Assembly (NCBI GenBank): GCA_963842955.1
Contig: CAWJIJ010000010.1
Location: forward strand, 62,001 to 126,000
DNA: 64,000 bases
From: JARFQW01 sp963842955
GTDB taxonomy: Bacteria > Pseudomonadota > Gammaproteobacteria > Steroidobacterales > XN24
Direction of reading: 5' to 3'
Both the position numbers and the translations under genes were made by a program. Of this stretch, positions 39,642-49,596 are shown piece after piece (the stretch's first letter is position 1; each line of letters starts with the position of its first letter). The notes beneath the pieces are model-generated. The model was not told the origin of the DNA. It did not search any database and saw only the letters and a list, made by a program, of their open reading frames with translations.

Positions 39642-40911
39642 ATGCTGAGTGTGCTCCATTCCTGCATAGGCCTGGCCGGCCTGGTTCTCCTGGCGTGGCT
39701 GTGCAGCGAGAACCGCAGAGGAGATCAGCTGGCGGACCGTCCCGGTGGCCCTGGCGATTCAAGTCATCATCGCGCTGGTCATGCTGAAACTGCCGGGCAT
39801 GGGCTCGGTCTTCGCGCTGCTGGGCGATGCCGTGAATGCCCTGCAGGCAGCCACTCAACAAGGCGCGGGCTTCGTCTTCGGTTATCTGGCTGGCGGCGAG
39901 GTCCCTTTCGTCACCGTCGATCCACGAGCAAGCACGTTCGTGCTGGCCTTCCAGACTCTGCCCCTGGTCATCGTCCTGGCAGCGCTTACCGCGATCCTCA
40001 CCCACTGGCGAGCACTGCCGGCGATTGTCCTCGGTCTATCCCGGATACTGGAGAAATCCCTGGGCATCGGTGGTGCGGTTGGCCTCGGAGTCGGCGCCAA
40101 CGTTTTTCTGGGCATGGTCGAATCGCCTCTTTTCATCCGCGCCTACCTCGGCCGGCTGTCCCGTAGCGAACTCTTTACGGTCATGACCGCCGGCATGGCC
40201 ACGGTCGCCGGCACGGTGCTTGCGATTTACGCTCTCATTCTGCAGGACGTGCTGCCCGGCGCAGCGGGACATCTGCTGACCGCGTCGCTCATCAGTGCGC
40301 CGGCGGCCATACTCTTCGCCCGCCTGTTGATTCCGGAGACCATGCCGCCAACGGGCGGCGAAGACCTTCCGCCGAGCCCCTACGGCAGCACCATGGAGGC
40401 ACTGACGAAAGGTACCGAGGATGGTCTGAAGCTGTTCCTGAACATCATCGCCATGCTCGTGGTCTTCGTGAGTCTCGTGGCCCTCGTCAATATCATGCTC
40501 GCCGCGCTCACGCCCGACGGCCGGGCCCCCTGGAGCTTCGAAGCCATCGTAGGCTGGATGCTGGCCCCCCTGGCCTGGCTGTGCGGCATCCCTTGGGCGG
40601 AATCCTCCGTGGCCGGCGCCCTGCTGGGCAAGAAAGTCGTTCTCAACGAATTCCTGGCCTATCTCGACCTCGCCAACCTGCCGGAGCAAAGCCTGACGGA
40701 GCGCAGCCGCCTGATTCTCACCTATGCCCTCTGCGGCTTTGCCAACTTCGGCAGCCTGGGCATCATGCTGGCGGGCTTCAGCACCCTCGCCCCGGAACGC
40801 CGCAGCGAAGTCGTGAGCCTCGGGGGAAGAAGCATCATCGCGGGTTTGCTGGCCACCTGTTCCACGGGAGCGGTCGTTGGGCTGATCAGCGCGGCAGGAT
40901 TCCAGGGTTGA
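39642..40911 (+). CDS. Concentrative nucleoside transporter (CNT/NupC family), frameshifted near the start
   Basis: About 422 residues. The first helix MLSVLHSCIGLAGLVLLAWL and SENRR, typical of CNT N-termini, are in one frame. From WRTVPVALAIQVIIALVML onward the protein is in another, so there is an extra base near 39715-39728. CNT blocks are clear: SVFALLGDAVNALQAATQQG, GVGANVFLGMVESPLFIRAY, MTAGMATVAGTVLAIYA and YALCGFANFGSLGIMLAG. It imports nucleosides with Na+ or H+. Confidence 0.9.
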
Positions 40912-40986
40912 TCAGCGGGCCGGGACTGAAGAATCGCGGAGACTTCCGGCGGCTCTGCCCGGCCGGCGCGACCCGCCGGAGACAGC

Positions 40987-41685
40987 CTAATGCACCGTGA
41001 CGGGGCCCTGGTCCGCCTGCAGCCCCGGGAACAGGGCCTGGTCGATGGCCTGAACCAGCGCCTCCGGTTCCTGCGCCCCCAGGACGGCGACCCTGCCGTT
41101 GAGGATGAGACCGGGAACACCGGTAAGCCCGGCCTCGCGAACCCGCGACTGGTGCGCCAGGACGTCGCTGCGCCCGCCATCGCTCGCCAGCCACTGCTCC
41201 ACCGGCGCGGCAGCCATCCCCGCCGCTTCGGCCAGTTCCACGAGCACGCGCCGCTCACCGATATCCAGGCCTTCTTCGAAGAATGCGCGAAACAGCCGCT
41301 CCACGAGTTCGCCCGCGCACCCGTCTTGCTCGGCCCGAAGAACGAGCCGATGAGCGTCAAGGGTGCTGGGTACGGACGTCACCCGGTCGAAACGAAACCC
41401 GATCCCGTCCGCCTTGCCCGCCTCGGTGAGCCCGTCCAGCAAGGGCTGAGCGGCCTCCACGGATCCGAAGATCCCCGCCAGGTACGCGTCCATGGCCAAA
41501 CCTCCTGGAGGCATTCCCGGATTGATTTCATACGGCGTCCAGTTCAGGTCCGGAACCACCGCACCGCGCATCTGCGCGAGCGCCCGGTCGAGCCGACGGC
41601 GGCTGATAAAGCACCACGGCGATATCAGGTCCGACACGGTTTCAATCCGCAGGCTGCGTTCGGCTTCGGGGGGCATCTGGGTCAT
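40987..41685 (-). CDS. DsbA-family oxidoreductase, FrnE-like
   Basis: 232 residues of thioredoxin fold with helical insertion. The active-site region reads ISPWCFISRRRLDRAL, where classical DsbA has CPWC: the first cysteine is replaced by Ser, as in many FrnE/2-hydroxychromene-isomerase-like proteins. cis-Pro region GLTGVPGLILNGR. No signal peptide, so cytoplasmic. Its substrate is unknown. Convergent with the CNT gene. Confidence 0.88.
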   Translation of the reverse strand: MTQMPPEAERSLRIETVSDLISPWCFISRRRLDRALAQMRGAVVPDLNWTPYEINPGMPPGGLAMDAYLAGIFGSVEAAQPLLDGLTEAGKADGIGFRFDRVTSVPSTLDAHRLVLRAEQDGCAGELVERLFRAFFEEGLDIGERRVLVELAEAAGMAAAPVEQWLASDGGRSDVLAHQSRVREAGLTGVPGLILNGRVAVLGAQEPEALVQAIDQALFPGLQADQGPVTVH

Positions 41686-41822
41686 ATATCTCCGTTCCCT
41701 GGCGCCTCAATCGTGAGACCACAGTGGGAGGATATGGTGCCCCCGCGCGGTGAATTCAAGCAGCTGAATTTTTCGATATTCCACGTTAATTAATAATTCT
41801 AATTCACTGTTTTAACGAGTTA

Positions 41823-42647
41823 ATGATTACTTCAGTTCCGATCATCACACTGACCACGGACTTCGGCCTTCTGGATCCCTATGTCGGGGTCATGAAGGGC
41901 CGCATCCTCGCACGCTGCCCGCTGGCCCGTGTTATCGACCTCACCCACGGCGTACCGCCAGGGCGGGCCGATATCGGCGGCTTGCTGCTGGCGCGCACCG
42001 CGGCGCACTTTCCTCCTGGCACGATACACGTAGCCGTCGTGGATCCCGATGTTGGCACGGACCGGCCGATTCTGGTGGCAGAGGCTGGCGATCATCGATT
42101 CATCGCCCCGGACAACGGTCTCCTAGACGAAGTGTTCCGGCAAATACCGCCCGCCCGCGTCCACAGGCTCGATCCCGACACGGCCGTGGCTCGCAACTTC
42201 GGCCCCGTGAGCGCAACCTTCCATGGCCGCGACCTTCTCGCGCCGCTAGCCGCCGACCTGGCGGCGGGAACCACCAAGCTCGCGGCGTTGGGTCCGGCGG
42301 CTGAAACCTGGGCCGAGTCCGACCTGCCCAGACCGCGTCACTCGCCCGGGAGCATTGCGTGCCCGGTGATATTCACCGACCACTATGGGAACCTCATCAC
42401 GTCTGCGCCGGCTGAGACACTCGAGGGCATCTCCGCGTCCCGTATAGAATTTGCCGGCCGGGACGTCCCCCTCTGCCGGAGCTATGCCGATGTGGCATCA
42501 GGCGCGCCGCTGGCACTGATCAATTCCTACGGGCTTCTCGAGGTCGCCGTGCGCGATGAACGCGCAGCCGCGCATCTCGACGCCCACGTCGGCGATGTCG
42601 TGGTTATCCACGTTATCGAGGACGGGTCCGACTGCTATTCTGGATAA
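41823..42647 (+). CDS. S-adenosyl-L-methionine hydrolase (adenosine-forming), DUF62 family
   Basis: 274 residues. Family blocks LTTDFGLLDPYVGVMKG, IDLTHGVPPGRADIGG, VAVVDPDVGTDRP, FIAPDNGLLD and VIFTDHYGNLITS. These enzymes use water to cleave SAM to adenosine and methionine. No halogenase-type insertion was noticed. The upstream 137 bp is AT-rich around 41770-41820, suggesting a promoter, but no clear -35/-10 pair was assigned. It is followed at 33 bp by the EF-G paralogue. Confidence 0.9.
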   Translation: MITSVPIITLTTDFGLLDPYVGVMKGRILARCPLARVIDLTHGVPPGRADIGGLLLARTAAHFPPGTIHVAVVDPDVGTDRPILVAEAGDHRFIAPDNGLLDEVFRQIPPARVHRLDPDTAVARNFGPVSATFHGRDLLAPLAADLAAGTTKLAALGPAAETWAESDLPRPRHSPGSIACPVIFTDHYGNLITSAPAETLEGISASRIEFAGRDVPLCRSYADVASGAPLALINSYGLLEVAVRDERAAAHLDAHVGDVVVIHVIEDGSDCYSG

Positions 42648-42679
42648 GTTACGAAACAGACTCAGGGCGGAGTTTTGGT

Positions 42680-44728
42680 ATGAACAACAACAGCGACAAC
42701 ATCCGAAACCTGGCGCTCGTCGGCCCCTCGGGAACCGGCAAGACAACGCTCGTCGAGGCGTTGCTGCACCAGACCGGGATGATCGCGCAAAAGGGCAGCC
42801 CGGCCTCGGGCACGATGGTCAGCGACTTCAGCCCCCTTGAAGCCGAGCACGGCCACAGCCTGGACACCAGCATTTGTCATTTCGAGGCTGACGGGACCCG
42901 CGTGAATATTGTTGATACGCCCGGAGCGCCCGATTTCCTTGGCCGTTCGATCAGCATTCTGCCTGCGGTGGAAACCGCAGCACTGGTACTGAGCGCCCAG
43001 GGCGGGATCGAGACGGGCGTCCGGCGGCTTTTCGACGCGGCCCGGGATGCCGGACTGTGCCGGCTGATCATCATCAACAAGATCGACCTGGAACCCGCGA
43101 GCCTCGCGGGCCTGCTGGAAACCGTGCAGGACGTTTTCGGCAAGCGCTGCCTGCCGGTCAATCTCCCGGCGGACCAGGGCAGCCGGGTGCGCGACGTATT
43201 TTTCTCTGAGGACGGCGGGGAAACCGACTTCTCCAGCGTCCAGGACGCGCACACCGAGATCATGGACCAGGTCGTGGAAATGGACGAGGCTCTGATGGAG
43301 ACCTACCTGGAGTCAGGGCAAAACCTGAATGCCGACCAGGTCCATGACGCCTTCGAGAAGGCGCTCCGCAATCGGCACCTGATCCCTGTGTGCTTCGTGT
43401 CCGCCGAAACCGGAGCGGGTGTACCGGAACTGGTTCGGCTGATTCGAAAGCTGCTGCCCAACCCGGCGGAGGGCATTCCTCCACGCTTCCTCAAGGGCGA
43501 AGGGGATGCGGCGACGCCGGTGGAGGTCGCGCCGGACCCCGATGCCCACGCCATCGGCCATGTCATCAAGGTGGTCGTTGACCCGTATGCGGGACGCATG
43601 GGCATCTTCCGGATTCACCAGGGCACCGTTCGCGTGGGCGGCCAGCTCTACATCGGCGACGCCCGAAAGCCCTTCAAGGTGACCCACCTGTTCAGGCTTC
43701 AGGGCAAGGCCCTCGAGGAAATACCGACCGGTATCCCCGGCGATATCTGTGCCGTCACGCGGGTTGACGGAATCCACTACGACGCCGTCCTTCATGACTC
43801 CCATGACGAAGACCACTTCCATCTGCGCACGCCGAAGCGGCCGCCACCGATGATGGGGCTGGCCGTTGAACCCATGCGCCGCGGCGACGAGCAGAAACTG
43901 TCCGAGGCGATTCAGCGATTATCATCCGAGGACCCCTGCCTGGAGGTCGAGCACCGAACCAATACCAACGAGACCGTCATCATGGGCACGGGCGAATTGC
44001 ACCTGCGGCTCGTTCTGCAGGCGATGAAGGAACGGTTCGGCGTCGAAGCGGAAACCCATCCGCCGACGATCCCTTACCGTGAGACCATCACGGGAAACGC
44101 CGAGGGACATCACCGGCACAAGAAGCAAACGGGTGGGGCCGGCCAGTTTGGCGAGGTCTTCCTCAGGATTGCGCCCCTGCCTCGGGGCAGCGGCCTGGAG
44201 TTCGAGAACGCCGTCGTTGGCGGAGCCATTCCTTCCCAGTTCATCCCGGCTGTCGAGAAGGGCGTGCGCCAGGCCATGGACGACGGCGCAGTAGCGGGAT
44301 TTCCGCTCCAGGACCTCAAGGTGACGGTTTACGACGGGAAGTTCCATGCCGTGGATTCAAAGGAAGTTGCGTTCGTGGCCGCCGGCCGAAAAGCCGTGCT
44401 CGACGCCATCAGCAAGGCGGGCCCCATCGTGCTGGAACCGCTGATCGAGATGCACGTATCCGCCCCGGTGGATGCTACCGGTTCGGTCACCGGAGACCTG
44501 TCTTCGCGGCGGGGGCGCGTCCTTGGAAGCACGATGCTCGGCACCGAGCGCGTACAGATCGACGCGGAGGCACCCCTCGCCGAACTCCAGGATTACCCGA
44601 GTGTGCTCAGGGCCATGACGGGCGGATCCGGGACTTACACAATGGCGCTGAGCCGCTACGAAGCGGTCCCGGCTCGAATCCAGCAGGAGCTCGCTTCCTC
44701 CGCCGCCAAGACGGCGGGCACCGGCTAA
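42680..44728 (+). CDS. EF-G-like translational GTPase (EF-G paralogue)
   Basis: 682 residues. G1 GPSGTGKTTL, G3 DTPGAPDF, G4 NKID; domain II (GRMGIFRIHQGTVRVGG); domain IV start TGGAGQFGEVFLRI; domain V DLSSRRGRVLGSTML. It diverges from canonical EF-G in the switch I region (GTMVSDFSPLEAEHGHSLDTS in place of the usual block), as in the EF-G-like subgroup whose role in elongation or ribosome recycling is uncertain. No rpsL/rpsG/tufA neighbours, so not the housekeeping str-operon copy. Confidence 0.9.
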   Translation: MNNNSDNIRNLALVGPSGTGKTTLVEALLHQTGMIAQKGSPASGTMVSDFSPLEAEHGHSLDTSICHFEADGTRVNIVDTPGAPDFLGRSISILPAVETAALVLSAQGGIETGVRRLFDAARDAGLCRLIIINKIDLEPASLAGLLETVQDVFGKRCLPVNLPADQGSRVRDVFFSEDGGETDFSSVQDAHTEIMDQVVEMDEALMETYLESGQNLNADQVHDAFEKALRNRHLIPVCFVSAETGAGVPELVRLIRKLLPNPAEGIPPRFLKGEGDAATPVEVAPDPDAHAIGHVIKVVVDPYAGRMGIFRIHQGTVRVGGQLYIGDARKPFKVTHLFRLQGKALEEIPTGIPGDICAVTRVDGIHYDAVLHDSHDEDHFHLRTPKRPPPMMGLAVEPMRRGDEQKLSEAIQRLSSEDPCLEVEHRTNTNETVIMGTGELHLRLVLQAMKERFGVEAETHPPTIPYRETITGNAEGHHRHKKQTGGAGQFGEVFLRIAPLPRGSGLEFENAVVGGAIPSQFIPAVEKGVRQAMDDGAVAGFPLQDLKVTVYDGKFHAVDSKEVAFVAAGRKAVLDAISKAGPIVLEPLIEMHVSAPVDATGSVTGDLSSRRGRVLGSTMLGTERVQIDAEAPLAELQDYPSVLRAMTGGSGTYTMALSRYEAVPARIQQELASSAAKTAGTG

Positions 44729-44797
44729 CAACCGGTTGCTTGTTCTGACAGGCGAGGGGAGGCAGAATCGACTTCCTTCCGGGGGGGAGTCTGCCAT

Positions 44798-45886
44798 ATG
44801 AGCCTGCTGGAATTGCGTCATGTGACCCGGCGTTTCGATGACGATACGATTGCGGTAGACGACTTGTCGCTCACCATCAACCCCGGGGAGTTTTTCACTC
44901 TGCTCGGGCCATCGGGCTGCGGCAAGACAACGCTCCTTCGGATGATCGCCGGCTTCGACGATCCGGATGCCGGCTCGCTGCTCCTGGACGGAAAGGAACT
45001 TGCGGGAGTGCCGCCGGAGCGGCGCCCCATCCACACGGTGTTTCAGAGCTACGCGCTGTTCCCACACATGAGCGTGGCGGACAACGTCGCGTTTCCCCTG
45101 CGCATGGCCGGAGTCAGCCGAGACGCACGCGACCAGCGCACGCGGGAAGCCCTGGAACAGGTTCGGCTGGCCGATTTGGCCGGGCGCCGACCCGACCAGC
45201 TCTCCGGCGGTCAGCGGCAGCGGGTGGCGGTTGCCCGCGCCCTGGTCAATCGTCCACGCCTGCTGCTTCTGGACGAACCCCTGGCTGCGCTGGATCTGAA
45301 AATGCGCGAACAGATGCAGATCGAGCTCATCAGTCTGCAGATGGAGGTGGGCATCACCTTCATCTACGTCACCCACGACCAGGGCGAAGCCCTTGCGCTT
45401 TCCGATCGCCTTGCGGTCATGAACAACGGACGTATCGAGCAGATTGGTGACCCCTCGGATGTCTATGAGTTTCCGGACACCCGGTTCGTTGCGGACTTCA
45501 TAGGCACCTGTAACCTGCTGGACGGGGCCATTGACCGGTCAGCGACCGGCCAGGTATTTCTGGATGTTCCGGGGCTGGGCGCCCTCGGCGTAGCGTCCGA
45601 TGCAGCCCCTGAACCGGGGGCCTCCGGCACACTTGCCGTGCGCCCTGAGAAGGTCCGCATCGACGCCCGAATCGAGCCGGCCGCCAACGAAAACCGACTC
45701 GAGGGCACGGTCCACGACCAGCTGTATCTGGGGGACGTCACCGTGTACCGGGTAGAGATTACCGAGGGGCTTCTGGTCGAAGCCATGCTGCCCAACACCG
45801 CTGCACGCGGCGAGCGGTTTTTCGACTTCGGAGATCAGGTCCAGCTGGCCTGGCGGCACGACGCGGGCCGGCTCCTTGCAGGCTGA
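44798..45886 (+). CDS. potA: Spermidine/putrescine ABC transporter ATPase PotA
   Basis: 362 residues. Walker A GPSGCGKTT, Q-loop HTVFQSYALFPHMSVADNV, signature LSGGQRQRVAVARAL, Walker B LLLLDEPLAALD, switch His in YVTHDQGEALALSD. C-terminal TOBE domain from about 280. GGGGGGGAG lies upstream of the ATG. First gene of a potABCD cluster; the next gene overlaps by 11 bp. Confidence 0.93.
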   Translation: MSLLELRHVTRRFDDDTIAVDDLSLTINPGEFFTLLGPSGCGKTTLLRMIAGFDDPDAGSLLLDGKELAGVPPERRPIHTVFQSYALFPHMSVADNVAFPLRMAGVSRDARDQRTREALEQVRLADLAGRRPDQLSGGQRQRVAVARALVNRPRLLLLDEPLAALDLKMREQMQIELISLQMEVGITFIYVTHDQGEALALSDRLAVMNNGRIEQIGDPSDVYEFPDTRFVADFIGTCNLLDGAIDRSATGQVFLDVPGLGALGVASDAAPEPGASGTLAVRPEKVRIDARIEPAANENRLEGTVHDQLYLGDVTVYRVEITEGLLVEAMLPNTAARGERFFDFGDQVQLAWRHDAGRLLAG

Positions 45887-46778
45887 GAAGGCATCCGGCC
45901 GTTTCCTGGTCGGCCTGCCCACCCTCATTCTCCTGGTGCTCTTCGCGGCGCCGACCCTGATCATGGTGCTGGCAACCTTCCAGTTTCCCGACGATTTCGG
46001 CGGACTGGCGCCGGCCTGGTACACGGACGCCGACGGGGTGCACCTGGACCTCACCCTGGAGAACTACGCGCGTTTCGCCGGGGATACCATTTACCTGCGG
46101 GTCTTCTGGCGCTCGCTGGTCTATGCGACCCTCACGACCTTGTTCTGCGCGCTGCTCGCATACCCGCTGGCGATGTATATCGCTAAGGCTCCGTCCCGGC
46201 TGAGGGACCTGCTGGTCCTGCTCGTCATTCTCCCGTTCTGGAGCAATTTCCTGATCCGCGTATATGCCTGGATGAGCATCCTCGGCCCACGCAGTCTGTT
46301 CACCGAGGGCGTCAACGGGTTTCTTGGCTGGTTCGGAATCGGCCCGGTGACGCTGCTGTTCACCCCCTTCGCGGTCATCGTGGGCCTGGTCTACGTCCAC
46401 CTGCCCTTCATGGTGCTGCCCCTCTACGCCAATCTGCGCCGCCATGATCCGGCCTGGCTTAATGCAGCCCGGGACCTGGGCGCCTCTCCCTGGCAGACCT
46501 TTCGCAGCGTCACGCTGCCGATGTCCGTGCCCGGACTCGTCGCGGGATCCCTGCTGGTCTTTATTCCCGCCCTGGGGGCCTTTGCGGTACCCGACATCCT
46601 GGGCGGCGCGCAGGGCGCTATGATCGGCAACCTGATCAGCGACCAGTTTCTGAGTGCGAGGGACTGGCCCTTCGGCTCGACCATTGCCGTGTTCCTCACT
46701 CTCTTCGTCGTACTGATCGCCTGGATCATGACATCGGCGGCCCGCCGTCTGCCCGGAGGCGCCGTCGGTGCGCGCTAG
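45876..46778 (+). CDS. potB: Spermidine/putrescine ABC transporter permease PotB
   Basis: 300 residues with six predicted helices; starts at TTG 45876 inside potA, which sets the length typical of PotB. The EAA-like coupling loop is NAARDLGASPWQTFRSVTLPM. An extra periplasmic segment PAWYTDADGVHLDLTLENY lies after helix 1. It forms the membrane channel with PotC. Confidence 0.92.
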   Translation: MQAEKASGRFLVGLPTLILLVLFAAPTLIMVLATFQFPDDFGGLAPAWYTDADGVHLDLTLENYARFAGDTIYLRVFWRSLVYATLTTLFCALLAYPLAMYIAKAPSRLRDLLVLLVILPFWSNFLIRVYAWMSILGPRSLFTEGVNGFLGWFGIGPVTLLFTPFAVIVGLVYVHLPFMVLPLYANLRRHDPAWLNAARDLGASPWQTFRSVTLPMSVPGLVAGSLLVFIPALGAFAVPDILGGAQGAMIGNLISDQFLSARDWPFGSTIAVFLTLFVVLIAWIMTSAARRLPGGAVGAR

Positions 46779-47539
46779 GTCCCGAGCCCTGTGGTTTGCG
46801 GCCATGGGAGTCTACGCCTTCCTGTACCTGCCGCTTCTGATCGTTATCGTCTTTTCGTTCAACGATTCACGGCTCAATGCCCGCTGGACGGGCTTCACCC
46901 TGGACTGGTACGAAAAACTCCTTGGCAACCAGCAGCTCTTGACCGCCGCCTGGAACTCGTTCGTCATCGCCGTGGCGGTCACCCTGATTTCGGTCGTCAT
47001 CGGCACAATAGCGGGAATCGCACTGAGCCGTTACCGGGCCCGGTTCCTCTCTTTTCTCGTGGTGACGCCCATGGCGGTTCCCGACATCCTGACCGGCGTC
47101 AGCCTGCTGGTATTTTTCGTCATGATCCACCTGACGCTGGGTATGCAGTCCGTGATCCTCGCCCATGTCTCTTTCTGCATTTCCTTCGTCGCCATTGTCG
47201 TGCGCTCGTCGCTGACGAGCCTGGATCCCGCACCTGGTGGAGGCGGCCCGGGACCTGGGCGCTACCCCGTGGGTGGCTTTCCGGAAAGTCGTACTGCCGG
47301 CTATCACGCCGGGCGTCGTTGCGGGGGCCCTGCTCGCCTTTACGATGTCTATCGACGACTTCGTGATCACGTTCTTTACTGCGGGAGCCGGGACCACGAC
47401 ATTGCCCCTTCAGGTCTATTCCATGATCAAGGTCAGCATCACTCCTGAAATCAATGCAGTGTCCACGCTCCTGATGCTGATTACACTTTCCCTCGTCGTA
47501 CTGGCCTCACGGCTCGCTCCGGAGGCCATGCGCGCATGA
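46768..47539 (+). CDS. potC: Spermidine/putrescine ABC transporter permease PotC, frameshifted
   Basis: About 256 residues from a GTG at 46768 overlapping potB. Six helices: YAFLYLPLLIVIVFSFNDS at the start and PMAVPDILTGVSLLVFFVM in the middle. The frame breaks near 47228-47236, where an inserted base after LTSLDP shifts away from the EAA loop EAARDLGATPWVAFRKVVLP. The downstream frame ends SRLAPEAMRA. A broken coupling loop would inactivate the permease if real. Confidence 0.88.
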
Positions 47540-47649
47540 TCCCAGCGAGCCGTATCGACGAACCGCCCTGACGGCCGGGCTTCCGAGTCATCCATTGACC
47601 ACGCGCCTTCACGGCCCGCCCAGATCCAGAGAAAATCGAGGAACCCGAT

Positions 47650-48711
47650 ATGAAGCAATTCCTGACCGCCCTGGCTCTCACCGGCCTGTCTTCAATGGCC
47701 AGCGCCGAGGACGTCCTGCACATCTACAACTGGAGCGACTATCTCCCCGAGGAAACGATCGCTTCGTTCGAAGAGCAATGCGAGTGCCGTATCGTCTACG
47801 ACACCTTCAGCTCCAACGAGGAACTGATGGCAAAGCTGGCTGCGGGCGCCAGTGGCTACGACATCCTGGTCCCCACGGACTACGCCGTCAGCGCCATGGC
47901 CCAGCGGGGCATGCTGCTGGAGCTGGATCATGCTCAGCTGGCCAATATGAAGAACCTCAAGCCGGAATTTCTCGATCGACCCTTTGATCCGGGCAATCGG
48001 GTCTCGGTGCCTTACGCCGTCGGCGTCACGCTGCTGGGGTTCAACGAAGACAAGATGCGGGAGCACGGCATTCCAACGGACACGTGGGCAGCCCTGTTCG
48101 ACCCCCAGTATCTCGGCAAGATCAAGGGCCGGGTCACGGTGCTGGACGACCAGCGTGAGCTAATGGGGGCCGCGCTCATCTACCTGGGCTACTCGCCCAA
48201 CGACACCAATCCGGCCCACTGGGGCGAAGCCCGGGACGTGATTCTCAAGGCAAAGCCCTACTGGGCCGCTTTCAACGCCAGCAACTACAACGTGCTCCTT
48301 GCCGCCGGCGATATCTGGCTGGCCCAGGGCTACAGCATGGACGTCTATCAGGCAGCGGCAGACGCAGAGGAAGCCGGCGCCGGCATCAAGATCGGGTACG
48401 CCATTCCCAGGGAGGGGGCTTATATGGCCGTGGACAATCTGGTTATACCGAAGACGGCCCCGGAGCCGGAGCTCGCTCTGCAGTTCATCGACTTCGTGCT
48501 CGACGGCCGGCAGTCGGCGGTTCTGAGCAACGAGTTGGGCATCGGCAATCCGAACAACGCTGCGACGGAGTTCATCGATCCCGCCGTCCTTGAAGATCCG
48601 GCGTTGTTCCCGCAGGGGGAGGTGCTTTCGAGATTGTCCAATATCGAGGAAATGGACGCTCGCCAGCGCCGGGCAATGAACCGGCTCTGGACAGAGATCA
48701 AGGTGCAGTGA
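47650..48711 (+). CDS. potD: Spermidine/putrescine-binding protein PotD
   Basis: 353 residues, signal peptide LTALALTGLSSMASA, then DVLHIYNWSDYLPEETI typical of PotD/PotF. The polyamine-site region includes DILVPTDYAVSAMAQRGML and VPYAVGVTLLGFNEDK. It delivers substrate to PotBC in the periplasm. It lies 110 bp after potC, a usual distance for a more highly expressed binding protein. Polyamine preference cannot be told. Confidence 0.93.
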   Translation: MKQFLTALALTGLSSMASAEDVLHIYNWSDYLPEETIASFEEQCECRIVYDTFSSNEELMAKLAAGASGYDILVPTDYAVSAMAQRGMLLELDHAQLANMKNLKPEFLDRPFDPGNRVSVPYAVGVTLLGFNEDKMREHGIPTDTWAALFDPQYLGKIKGRVTVLDDQRELMGAALIYLGYSPNDTNPAHWGEARDVILKAKPYWAAFNASNYNVLLAAGDIWLAQGYSMDVYQAAADAEEAGAGIKIGYAIPREGAYMAVDNLVIPKTAPEPELALQFIDFVLDGRQSAVLSNELGIGNPNNAATEFIDPAVLEDPALFPQGEVLSRLSNIEEMDARQRRAMNRLWTEIKVQ

Positions 48712-48714
48712 GGA

Positions 48715-48954
48715 TCAGAATTCCCACCAGGTGGTCTGCCACCACTTCATGAATTCGTCCAGATCGATGTAACCGTCGGAATTGGTATCGATCATCGAGA
48801 AGCCTTCACCGGATTCCCGGAGGGATGCCTCCGGGGATACGGTCTTCATGAGGCTGAGGAATTCGTTGAAATCGATCATTCCATTGCCGTCAGAATCGAA
48901 AAACTCAAAGCTTTCTCGAATTTCCGCAAGTTTGCTCTTCAGATTGTCGGACAT
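48715..48954 (-). CDS. Small EF-hand protein
   Basis: 79 residues, cytoplasmic (no signal). Two canonical EF-hand loops: DSDGNGMIDFNEF (about residues 20-32) and DTNSDGYIDLDEF (about 56-68), with Asp/Asn/Gly/Glu at the expected coordinating positions, so a calcium-binding protein. The C-terminus WWQTTWWEF is aromatic-rich. The start was taken at MSDNLKSKLAEI. Its stop is 3 bp from the potD stop (convergent). Role unknown; possibly Ca2+ buffering or signalling. Confidence 0.9.
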   Translation of the reverse strand: MSDNLKSKLAEIRESFEFFDSDGNGMIDFNEFLSLMKTVSPEASLRESGEGFSMIDTNSDGYIDLDEFMKWWQTTWWEF

Positions 48955-49085
48955 CAGCGGCCTCCTCCGGGGGGCGAGAGCATACCACGAGCCCCGAGCC
49001 ATCTCCGCGTTGACGCAGGTCAATGCCGGGGCCCCCCCCAGCGCCGTACAGTCGACTCGACGGCATTCGGAAAAGGAGTTGGCGC

Positions 49086-49535
49086 ATGCTTTCGGTAAGC
49101 GAACTGATGACGCCGCGGGGGCAACTCGCCACGCTGACCCCGGAGGACCGTCTGGAGTCGGCGCGCGAACTGATGGCGAGGCTCCAGATCCGGCATATAC
49201 CCATCGTGGATACCGCCGATCACGTGATCGGCATCATTTCGCATCGCGATGTGCTGGCTGCCACAGGACCGGCCACAAGCGGAAACGACGCCGAAGCGAG
49301 CGCCGACATCCCGCTGTCCCGGCTGATGAGTACGAACGTTGAAGTCGTCGATGAGCGGGTCGGGCTTCGAACCGCTGGCGAATTCATGCACCGTCACCGC
49401 TTCGGCTGTCTTCCCGTCGTCAAGCAGGACGTCCTCGTGGGCATTATCACGGACAGCGACTATCTCGAGGTGGCGCTCAGTCTCCTCGAGCAGGCCGAGA
49501 ACAAGGAACCGGAGGAAATCGACTCTTCCGCCTGA
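49086..49535 (+). CDS. CBS-domain pair protein
   Basis: 149 residues, two CBS domains: MLSVSELMTPRGQLATL with HIPIVDTADHVIGIISHRD, and LMSTNVEVVD with FGCLPVVKQDVLVGIITDSD. Starts at ATG 49086 with AAAAGGAG upstream. CBS pairs bind adenine nucleotides and are usually regulatory; here there is no fused effector domain. It is divergent from the EF-hand gene across 131 bp. Confidence 0.9.
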   Translation: MLSVSELMTPRGQLATLTPEDRLESARELMARLQIRHIPIVDTADHVIGIISHRDVLAATGPATSGNDAEASADIPLSRLMSTNVEVVDERVGLRTAGEFMHRHRFGCLPVVKQDVLVGIITDSDYLEVALSLLEQAENKEPEEIDSSA

Positions 49536-49596
49536 AGTCTTGCCGGCAGCGTGGCCGCGTGGAGATAATGGCTACAAACAGCCACCACGCGGTCCC

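Noticed and set aside
44357..45376. A 339-codon antisense frame across the EF-G and PotA genes
   Set aside because: It spans two well-supported genes and has no independent start signal or motif.
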